NCBI GenBank assembly: GCA_944548615.1
Contig: OX155954.1
Coordinates: forward strand, 2,585,335 to 2,649,334
Direction of reading: 5' to 3'
Length of the DNA: 64,000 nt
From: Micropterix aruncella
Lineage: Eukaryota; Arthropoda; Insecta; Lepidoptera; Micropterigidae
Part shown: positions 56,413 through 64,000 of the stretch, piece after piece
Layout of the letters: each line of letters starts with the position of its first letter
Numbering within the stretch: position 1 is the first letter of the stretch
Notes under the pieces: generated by a model
What the model was told of the DNA's origin: nothing
The model's database searches: none
The model's input: only the letters and a program-made list of their open reading frames with translations
Program-made: the position numbers and the translations under genes

Positions 56413-59400
56413 TGAAATATAAAAAAATACGTATATTAGAAAGTTTGCTTCTACTCTTTATGAGATTTCACAATAGGCGAATTTATTATCATACGACAAT
56501 CTCTTGTAAGCAACCCTACTATAAAGTGTCTATATGTGTGTAAGTGTGTGTCTTGTAATTGCATTCAATCGACAGAATTGAAATGCGATTCCATTAATTT
56601 TATCTCAACAAAGTGTACTACATTTCTGGAAAGCATGACAATTTAACTTTTTGGCGCCAAAAGAACCTCTTTTAATGACTTTCTGTTAGTTTTTTAAATA
56701 TTATATTCATCGGCATTCGTCAAACTAATGGTTTATCTATACTAATATTATAAAGAGGTAAAGTTTGTGACGTTGTAGGAAGTAATCTCTGGATCTACTG
56801 AACCGATTTTGAAAATCCATTTACCAATAGAAAGCCACGTTATTTGTGAGTGTCATAGGCTATATATTAATCCGAAAAATGAAAAGACTTTTTCGTGGTA
56901 GTCGGACTTGCAAAGTAAGTCGGAGAAAAAGCGGTCGAACGAAAACGTTTCTAACTAACGCTGCCTTAACGATGAGAGATATATGATTAAGTTCTACAGA
57001 AAAGTTGTAGAGCTTGATAATGCCTACAAAAAAGTCAGCGACAGCATACGTCTAACTTTTATATTTAAGTCACAAAAAGTAGTATTTTATATTAAACAAA
57101 TAATTTAAATCGTTAGGACATGTTTATTGGTCATATTATCAACAATTATGAATTCTTATCAAAATAAGTAAATTTATCGTCTCAAGTATTTAAAGCAAAA
57201 GACTTTTCCCTTTTACTGCATAAACAGTTAAAGAGATAATACGCTCACAAATAATTCCCTCACAAGAAGACACTCAGAAATAACGGTATTATAGTCAAAT
57301 TGGCATGCAAATACATACATAGATGCAGTAAAAATATAACCCTTCTTTTGGTAGTCAGGAAATAAATCATAGCACTCAGTACTAACCGAACCACACTCAT
57401 AATTTCATCACAGGTAAAAAGTTTTACCGCCCAACGAAGTGGGCACGGGTCAGCTAGTTAAATATAAAGCATTCTCATGCAGGGCATATAAGGTATGAAA
57501 GAGTTAGGCTGATGTTAGTTTATCCACTAACAATGTGTCGTAGCGGCTTCTAGTTGAAATCTATTCTGGTGGACATCCAAGTAAAGATTAGACCCGGAAG
57601 AGTGGGTTCTACTTGGAATGTCAATGATGTAATTTGAGATTTGCGGAATTTGAGATCGAAGAAATTGGTCAGTCAAAGATACTGGAGTTTGTAGAAAACA
57701 TCGAACTGGGGAAAGAACTATAAGCAAATTTAGACATAAAAGATCTGCAACGGACGCAGTGCACCTGGGCTTAAACCCCTAACGCCATTGCATCTAATCA
57801 TCTATTGCTCCCTCGATTCTAATGATCAACAAACTTAGTTGTACTCTATATTTTGGAAACTGTTACTTACTGCGGATTTTTCACTATTCTTCTCATCGCC
57901 GTCGGGAATTCCTTGAATTGTTTGACCACACCGCTACTGCTATCGCCGAGCCCTCCTCGCAGATCGACCAAAACCAAGTTCCCAGCGTCGTCTCCACAGA
58001 GAAGTTCATTTTCAGAGTGCCAGCACACACAGCATACTCCGCACTGCATAGTCGCTAAAGCTTTGAACAAAATAAAAATCATGACATAAGAGATCAAATA
58101 AAAATAAAATTAACACAGCTGGTTTCTTTTTAATTCCCTTTTTTACCCAAAAGACTAGTGCCTTTTTGTGGAACCCACCTCATCTACTATTGGCAATATC
58201 TTCTAGGCGGGCATTTATAGTGTCCCGCGCCCAACGCTGCTTAACTTCGGTAACAATGGGAACCGATGTGTCAACGTGGGTACGGACGCTACTGGTGCGG
58301 TTGACAGAAGGCAAATATAAAGTAAGTAAAACGTAGGCTTTTGACCAAAATGACTTTTTGATACCAATCAATCAATCTAATCCAAAACGGTTTTTTATGC
58401 AATACCTCCATGCAGGACAAAAAAAAATATTTATCTATTCAACATTTAAAAAAATGCAAAATCTCCAATTGGCAGATTTTGCTATAGACGATGCGATAAA
58501 ATTGTGCAAAACTCACCCAAGAAAATGTATATAAATATTGCAAAAACTGGAGATAATCGTCATTTTGTTCTGTCGGTTCTTATTTATGATTATAGCGGTC
58601 AACGATTCAAAACATACTTCTTTCTTTAGCAGCGGAGGCAGTGTCCCAAATCGCAACACTCTTATCGAGGCTGCAAGATACGAATACAGATGTCGACTCA
58701 GGCTTCACAGCCACTTGATTGACAGAGTGTTCGTGGGCCGTATTGTATGACACACTCGCCACCATGTCCGTCAGGTTCCAGACCTGTCAAAAACAAAAGA
58801 ATGATTGCTAGTTTAGCTTGGCTATGCTTTGATTTCTGATACTGTGGTGCGCTATTTGAAAACCTCGTTTTTCACCTAAACGAGGGCGCTCTGAAAGTTT
58901 CCGACCCAACAAATAAGGCATTATTTCTCAAATTTATTTTAATTTTTCTAGATAACCTCCTTGTAAGTTTACACACTTCTCTCAGCGATGCTCTTATCTC
59001 ATTAACCCGTCCAAGTAAAACGAAGATGCGACTTTCTCTGCAAAATGATTGTTTACGAAGATGATGACCTCCTCATTTGACGAACTCTGTCCTCCAAGTG
59101 CAACTTTTAGCTTAGAGAACAGAAAATCGTTGCTTAGGGCTAGATCTAGTGAGCAAGGAGGGTCAGGATCAAGAGGAGGGTCAAGGCCTATCTAAATAAC
59201 AAAACATGTGCTCAGCAAAATCTCATAGTTTTCGAATTATACTAGATTTTTGAAGAAATTGAAAAAAAAACTACGGCTGTGCAACATTCTTTTGATTCTC
59301 TTGAATAAAAAAACTCCTTTTATTGGTACCTTTTCCCAAATATTCCTAAATAGTTACACTATCCGCAATTACCTTTAATTCTCCCTAAAAATAAAAGTAA

Positions 59401-62400
59401 CTCAAATTCACTCAAAAACTACGACATTTTGATGAAAACATGTTTCACAGTATACCGAGAGAACAGTAGATGCACTCTCAAGCGACAGGGGATTCCGGGG
59501 ATAGTGTGCGAGGGAAGTGACAGAGGGGTACGTCTTGACGAACGCCTTTGGTTAGCGTTACGCACGTGTAAAAGTTGGAAAATTTCTCAAAACGTTTAAA
59601 TATCTGACATGGAGTAGTAGTAGAGATATGGCAGCCATATGCGAGCCCTTGGACTCATGACGTAGCTCGCTTCGTTTTCAATTTTGTTTTAAGAGACGCT
59701 ACTGTCTGGTATGCCGTGCATGTTTTGACAATTAGGTAGGTCTTGACTAAAGCTATCACCACCTTAAGTCTGTTGGTCCAGTTTTGGCACATATTGTATA
59801 TATTAGACGATTGAGGGGACTCCTGTATATATTTTATTGTAGGAGTAGGATTGCTGAAAGGTGTATGAAATACAAACTTTGATGCAACCGTCGGCTGCTC
59901 CTGTTACGGCGCTATCCGGTGAGTTAAGACAATCCATGGATAAAATTCCGGCATCGTGCTCCGAGACACACTCAGATAATTTCCATTTTCCGTTGAGCCA
60001 AACGGAGTCGTTGGAGCCGCGAGTGAACACGCTAAGGCAGCCACTATCCTCCGCTAACGCTATCTGTGGGAAGAATAGAAAAAAAGGATGGAAAAAACAC
60101 AAGATTTAAGGAAATTAGATACTGCGTTGAGATTTGTATGGTAGTGCAGACTTGGGAAATGACATTATCGCATGTGTAAATAAAGTTCAGGCGAATATGA
60201 AATTGAAATGGTCTTTATTCTGTATTCAATTAATTGTTCTTTACTATTTGCCGCTTGGCATATAGTGGCATGTAATGGTAATAGGTTTTCCAAAAAGGAA
60301 CCATAATTCTTAGATAAATATAGTTTTCAATACAATTATAATAAAATGTTTCTAAAATAGCATGGAAAGCAATTAATGAAAAAAAAATTGTTAGACGCCC
60401 CCTTACGGATGGTCCCCAAGTAAGAAAATTTCCACTATCTGCAGGATGTGGAATTTCCACTATCTGCACTATGTGTATCAGTCATTGTTGCACTCCCATT
60501 CACCTCGGCCAGTATCCATGTTATCCCGACTCCACAGTATGACTGCTGTCATGCGGTTTGCGCTCTGATCCATCTTTTCTTTAATTGTCCCATTGCTAAC
60601 AATTACCTCTTATGGGTTTGTGGCGGAGCTTGAAGGTGACCTCTTCTGTCCAAGTCTTCTGCGCTCACTCCAGGGAGATAGAACGACTAATCGTTAAAGC
60701 TTCCTGAGGTGACGGGCTCGCCCGTTGTGGTTGACAACTCTAGTTGCTAATAATTACCCTAACTTCCTTTCGGACCTTTTAGACCTCAACATTCAACACC
60801 CTCTTAACATAGATTTCTTCATCTACAAAACCCTTTGTGATGTTCGTCTATACTGTTTTTGCGTTAAATATATGTGTTTCGTCCTTTTGTTCTCTATATA
60901 TTAATTATTATTCACTTTGTGTTTCCGTCGATGTTTTGTTTGTTTCAGTGTCGTCCACCAACAAAACCAAGTTTCCTGCTATTGCCATGGCATACTTGGC
61001 AGAAATCACCCTCTTTGGGTGGAGTCACTAGAATAAAAAGAAGATCCCCATCAGTCTAAATAGACGACTTACCCGCGAGGAATCCAAGAAACAGCCATCG
61101 GTAACGCCGGTCGGCAGTTCTAACTGTGGTCTCTGTGGATTTTGATATGTGGCGACAGCATCTCCGGGTGTTTTATTAATGGTCGCTGCACCATTCCAGT
61201 ACCGTCCTGTCAAATCACAGCTACCGACTAGAGTCGTACCGTCTGGAATGACAACAAACTGTTATTGCTTATACTAGACTATGCCGATGTTTGCTACCTT
61301 GACGTCACTGATACCATCCTCGACAAATTTGAGCGGTTGAAAAATGTGTGCATAAGGTATATCTACAATGCGAAAAAATTTCATCACGTCTCTGAGTACA
61401 GAAGCAGACTTCATTGGCTTCGAATACAAGGACGTAGAACACTGTATATTTTTTCCCTTCTTTATAACATCCTCAACAACCCCACAGCTCCCTCCTACCT
61501 AACAGAAAAATTAACTCATTTAGGAAGTTATAGTCTATCACTCCGCTCCAATCAGGATAGTAAAATATATAATTCTTACATATATGTACATCTTTTTTTA
61601 TACATATTACTATACTGTTCATGTAGCTAGACTATGGGACCAGCTCCTGTTCAATATCAGAAACGCACCAACGGTTTCTACTTTTCAAGTATCTCTGAAA
61701 AAGCATTTAATGTCCCTAAATTCCTAGTTATCCGACGTCTCATCCCATCCTCGCCTGTCCACCGCTCCTTGCGAATATTCTTTAAGTCCCAATTATATTG
61801 TTTAAAAATGGCATTTTTTGTTATTTGATTAACCCTTAACCACCTGACGTCGGTCTCAGAGACTCCAGCGATTTTATTTTTCAAATTATTCCGTTATTAT
61901 GACGCAATCGTGAGTCTATGTACTTTTTCCCTTCCCCCGCCAGTTCGTCCCGTGCCCTTGGCAGCTCTGGACGTGCGCGCTTTTGAAAATTACAGGTAAT
62001 TATTTTTTTGGTGCGGTCCGTTAGACCTACGTCAGGTGGTAACGTAATTTTGTTAAATTATATTTTTGATGGCTAACAATGAATCGCATGGATGAAAATA
62101 TAGGTCAATGGTTAGAGGAAGTCGACACAGACTCGGAAAACTGGACTATACCAGAACTTTTGAATGAAGACTGCAGTGACGTAAAAGATGGTCTAGTGGA
62201 TCAGATCATTGAAGGCGAATGTCAGTCCGACTCAGAAGTGGAAGGTGATGGGCCTGACCTTCAACTCACTGAACAGGAAAACGACATCAGGTCGCCGATG
62301 GAATATTTATCTTCCGACGATGATGTCTTGTGACCCCAAAAAGAAACGCAAAATAGCCTATATATGTTTTCTATGTAAGAATCCAATTTGCAGTGAATGT

Positions 62401-63616
62401 AGTAAGAAAATGTGCATTGATTGTCGCCGTAAGTTGTGATTTTTCGTGCCTTGTAATTTTGCAAAAGTTGTGATTGTTTCATGTCAAAAACTATTTTATC
62501 TCATAGATAATTATTCAAACTTGTCGCAAATAAGTAAAAATAGTTATATTATAAAGATTTTTTAAACTCAGATCGCAGATTTTCCAAGTTCCTAGATTTT
62601 TACTTAAAATTGATAAACATTTGTTAAGTGTTGATTTTTGATATCTTTAAGCATACGTTTGCATTGTTTAAAGTTTAAATATGATTAAAAATATTATGAA
62701 AATAAGGATGTGACTTTAATTTATTCCAATATTTTAAGTTACTTTAAAATAAAATGGAAAATACGCAGGCGGTCTCTAGGACCGACGTCAGGTGGTAGTG
62801 TATCTGAAATATACGTCAGGTGGCTAAGGGTTAATTTTTGGGTATTTCTGCATTATATGGCCTGTTGGACTACCTGTTCTACATTGTTGATTTTTTAACG
62901 TCACGTCACTATATTCACCACACTGATTGCGAATCTGCAATAATCTTATTTGGTCTTAATAAATAAGGGAGATATAGGCATTCAAAGAAGGGTTAAACCC
63001 ATACATTTCGGTAGGTTAGGTTATTTGTTTTTTTTACATAAACACCTATATGGCAGTAGGTTTGTTTTTTTTTTAAAACAATCTTAAAGACTGAGTTAAA
63101 AAAATATATTTCTTTTTGGTAAGTACATTTCTTTTATTTTTGTCTCGAAACATTACGCGTCCGAGGTTTTTTTCTATCACATTTAGCATTACAATGATCA
63201 AATCTAGTAGTATTTCTTTTTTTTTCGATTTTTGAGAAAGGTTCCTATACTGATATTCACCTAACTTCTTTTAATTCCACGAAGGTTGCCTGTAAGAGAT
63301 TGCAATGCAGTAAGTCCGCCTGCTGCATGTTTTGTTTTCAGAATGTGCAATAAAGAATATCTGTTTATCTATCTATCAAACATAAATTGGAGAACAATTT
63401 CTACAATAGCGAGTTTGTCCAAAAGCGATAATAGCGTGATATACCTATATGTATCTTCAAAACCTCGATATTTGGCGCTCGCAGCGTAGCGGCGACGCTT
63501 CGATCACGGTATATTTCAGCGTTGAGATTCGGCTGCAGATTGACGTAGGATTCCTTTTCTGGCATTTCTCCGGTGTTATCACTTTTGTTTGGCGGGGCAA
63601 ATTTTAAAACCGTCAT
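56210..63616 (-). CDS. WDR77: methylosome WD40 protein (WDR77/MEP50, Drosophila valois)
   Basis: A WD40 propeller that partners PRMT5 and presents substrates (Sm proteins, histones) for symmetric arginine dimethylation. Exons on the minus strand: 63616-63445, 61242-61073, 60063-59878, 58783-58618, 58060-57871, 56412-56210, about 361 codons against 342 in human. Visible blades include DGTTLVGSCDLTGRYWNGAA, IALAEDSGCLSVFTRG, HDAGILSMDCLNSPDSAVTG, AADGCIK|VWNLTDM, HEHSVNQVAVKPES, VFVSCSLDKSVAIWDT, LLCGDDAGNLVLVDLRGG, HTDDVRTLCFEPSN and MLYSGSWDGSI. Phases agree through exon 5, but exon 5 ends in phase 2 and exon 6 needs phase 1, so a small exon is missing or a base is wrong. WDR77 identity comes from block order and length. 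Confidence 0.82.
56736..57457 (+). mobile_element. non-autonomous Helitron in WDR77 intron 5
   Basis: Starts TCTATACTAATATTATAAAG after an A, ends GGGTCAGCTAG before a T, with the terminal hairpin GCCCAACGAAGTGGGC just inside. 722 bp, no Rep or helicase frame. Typical insect Helitron derivative. Confidence 0.8.
57458..57870. other. WDR77 intron 5, right part
   Basis: A 66-codon minus frame (57727-57527, ..NYIIDIPSRTHSSGSNLYL..) has no clear family. It may be a LINE scrap or could hide the missing exon; neither can be shown. Confidence 0.35.
57871..58060 (-). CDS. WDR77: WDR77 exon 5
   Basis: Acceptor TTGTTCAAAG (weak tract); (T)LATMQCGVCCVCWHSENEL to RRIVKNP plus two bases; donor CA|GTAAGT. 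Confidence 0.78.
58100..58617. other. WDR77 intron 4
   Basis: 58150-58225 resembles 19742-19810 (unclassified repeat). No coding exon apart from the flanking ones. Confidence 0.4.
58618..58783 (-). CDS. WDR77: WDR77 exon 4
   Basis: Acceptor TTTTTGACAG; VWNLTDMVASVSYNTAHEHS to DTASAAKER plus one base; donor GTATGT. Contains the VFVSCSLDKSVAIWDT blade. Confidence 0.85.
58900..59185 (-). mobile_element. mariner/Tc1-like transposase C-terminal relic
   Basis: The minus frame reads DPPCSLDLALSNDFLFSKLK, then NEEVIIFVNNHFAEK and HR-stop-EKCVNLQGGYLEK. This matches the SPDLAPSD.FLF..LK and R..KC...G.Y.EK layout of mariner-family transposases, with the catalytic aspartate context changed (LALSND). 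Decayed; WDR77 intron 3. Confidence 0.6.
59186..59877. other. WDR77 intron 3, unclassified
   Basis: No feature recognised. Confidence 0.45.
59878..60063 (-). CDS. WDR77: WDR77 exon 3
   Basis: Acceptor CTTCCCACAG; 62 codons, IALAEDSGCLSVFTRGSNDS to AADGCIK; donor AAA|GTTTGT. Phase 0 at both ends. Confidence 0.85.
60064..60592. other. WDR77 intron 2, left part
   Basis: No feature apart from AATTTCCACTATCTGCA repeated near 60427 and 60450. Confidence 0.45.
60593..60758 (+). mobile_element. 5'-truncated A-B retroelement with 15-bp TSD
   Basis: TTGCTAACAATTACC (60593-60607) and TTGCTAATAATTACC (60744-60758), one mismatch, enclose only the last ~135 bp of an A-B element: GAACGACTAATCGTTAAAGC, GTGACGGGCTCGCCCGTTGT, GGTTGACAACTC. 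A clean example of 5' truncation in WDR77 intron 2. Confidence 0.8.
61073..61242 (-). CDS. WDR77: WDR77 exon 2
   Basis: Acceptor TGTCATTCCAG; (D)GTTLVGSCDLTGRYWNG to TDGCFLDSSR; donor CGG|GTAAGT. First propeller blade. Confidence 0.82.
61265..61720 (+). mobile_element. Jockey-type LINE RT C-terminal tail in WDR77 intron 1
   Basis: The + frame reads LLILDYADVCYLDVTDTILD, KFERLKNVCIRYIYN, YRSRLHWLRIQGRRTLYIFS, LLYNILNNPTAPSYL and later ARLWDQLLFNIRN-like sequence, the standard C-terminal layout. An expansion at about 61562-61625 breaks the frame. Confidence 0.7.
61829..62834 (+). mobile_element. piggyBac-like deletion derivative with TTAA duplications
   Basis: TTAA at 61829-61832 and 62831-62834 flank inverted ends CCCTTAACCACCTGACGT / ACGTCAGGTGGCTAAGGG. 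A + frame from ATG 62079 gives an acidic N-terminus (MNRMDENIGQWLEEVDTDSE to LSSDDDVL, 84 aa) as in piggyBac transposases. Overlapping it, another frame ends IAYICFLCKNPICSECSKKM, the Cys-rich C-terminus (C-x2-C, C-x2-C, C-x2-C). The whole catalytic DDD core is absent. The ACGTCAGGTGG motif recurs at about 62029, 62785 and 62812. Lies in WDR77 intron 1. Confidence 0.82.
62835..63444. other. WDR77 intron 1, proximal part
   Basis: AT-rich, no gene or classified repeat seen. Confidence 0.45.
63445..63616 (-). CDS. WDR77: WDR77 exon 1
   Basis: The ATG at 63616 is preceded directly by an in-frame TAG; reads MTVLKFAPPNKSDNTGEMPE and on to PNIEVLKIHI. Donor ATAG|GTATAT, phase 1. An earlier GT after AEIYR was considered, but this donor keeps the residues that align to the family N-terminus. 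Confidence 0.75.
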
Positions 63617-63820
63617 CTAATCCTCAAGGAAATAAATTTAAAACGTTAATTATTAGGTTAGGAAAATAAACTGTCCAAAGAAGGCGGGCCGCTAATCAGT
63701 GTTGCCAATTTCCATAAAATAAATTATCACACTGCCTTGCCTGGGGGGGCGCCAGTTTTTCATGCGGCAATTTTGCACAAATGTCACTTTTGACAGTTCC
63801 AAATTTGTTGAGGGCAGATT
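63617..63820 (-). promoter_or_regulatory. probable WDR77 upstream/promoter region
   Basis: The sequence directly upstream of the minus-strand ATG. No TATA box or initiator stands out, so the call is by position only. Confidence 0.3.
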
Positions 63821-63865
63821 TGCAGGAGGCAACCTTGCAGGCGGCAACCTTGCAGGCGGCAACCT
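63821..63865. repeat. 15-bp minisatellite, 3 copies
   Basis: Unit TGCAGGCGGCAACCT, three times (the first has GAGG for GCGG). Confidence 0.85.
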
Positions 63866-63890
63866 TCAGTACAGTTTTTAAGTTTTTCTG

Positions 63891-63910
63891 TTAGGTTAGG
63901 TTAGGTTAGG
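63891..63910. repeat. short interstitial (TTAGG)4
   Basis: Four perfect copies of TTAGG, the insect telomere unit. Too short to be a telomere; interstitial. Confidence 0.85.
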
Positions 63911-64000
63911 TTTTTCTTTCCCTAAAATCGAAGTGACATTAATTACCGGCATCCTTGTAGTGGATGACTTTTATACATCAAACTAAACATTAAAAAAAAT

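Noticed and set aside
57527..57727. Missing WDR77 exon
   Set aside because: The 66-codon frame shows no WD40 pattern and no splice sites giving the needed phase could be identified.
63891..63910. Telomere
   Set aside because: Only four TTAGG units, next to a gene promoter; too short to be more than interstitial sequence.

Overview
The window is animal nuclear DNA, most likely from a moth or butterfly (Lepidoptera). This rests on host genes with insect-type protein sequence split by GT..AG introns, and on very dense transposons of lepidopteran character: Helitrons ending in CTAG, mariner, piggyBac-like, R1-, I-, CR1- and Jockey-type LINE pieces, many MITEs and short TTAGG repeats. The order assignment is inference. 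There are no operons, CRISPR arrays or prokaryotic features.

Three host genes can be read. (1) A tyrosine decarboxylase gene (Tdc) on the + strand: coding exons 17511-41377, 11 exons, 616 codons, all splice phases consistent. A GC-rich segment with a splice donor at 5298 may be its promoter and non-coding first exon. The enzyme is PLP-dependent and would make tyramine, the precursor of octopamine. (2) TRAPPC6B/Trs33, a TRAPP vesicle-tethering subunit, + strand, 44692-52303, 3 exons, 156 aa. (3) A WDR77/MEP50 (Drosophila valois) homologue, the methylosome WD40 partner of PRMT5, - strand, 63616-56210, 6 exons seen, with one unresolved phase problem before the last exon. The three genes have unrelated jobs. 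Tdc and TRAPPC6B run in the same direction; TRAPPC6B and WDR77 converge.

Layout: 1-4900 is intergenic with LINE tails and dispersed repeats. 4930-5297 is the candidate Tdc 5' end. 6654-16023 is a block of (TA)n, a 557-bp tandem satellite (3.7 copies), (TA)n, a nearly complete 6.7-kb Helitron and (TA)n. 17.5-41.4 kb is Tdc, whose introns hold hAT, mariner, LINE and MITE insertions. 41.4-44.7 kb is a short intergenic region. 44.7-52.3 kb is TRAPPC6B, whose first intron carries an I-type LINE with RNase H, a small Helitron and nested retroelements. 53.2-55.8 kb is intergenic repeats. 56.2-63.6 kb is WDR77, with a small Helitron and a piggyBac deletion derivative in its introns.

The most unusual signal is a GC-rich retroelement family, here called A-B. 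It has at least ten copies, five of them bounded by 13-15 bp target-site duplications, and two of those are 5'-truncated. A-B copies and an R1-type LINE have repeatedly inserted at one identical 13-bp site in the middle of other A-B copies (near 25.4, 26.2, 26.9, 40.0 and 49.1 kb). This looks like a self-targeting retroelement and LINE partnership. I do not recognise it from memory, and a repeat-library search would settle whether it is known.
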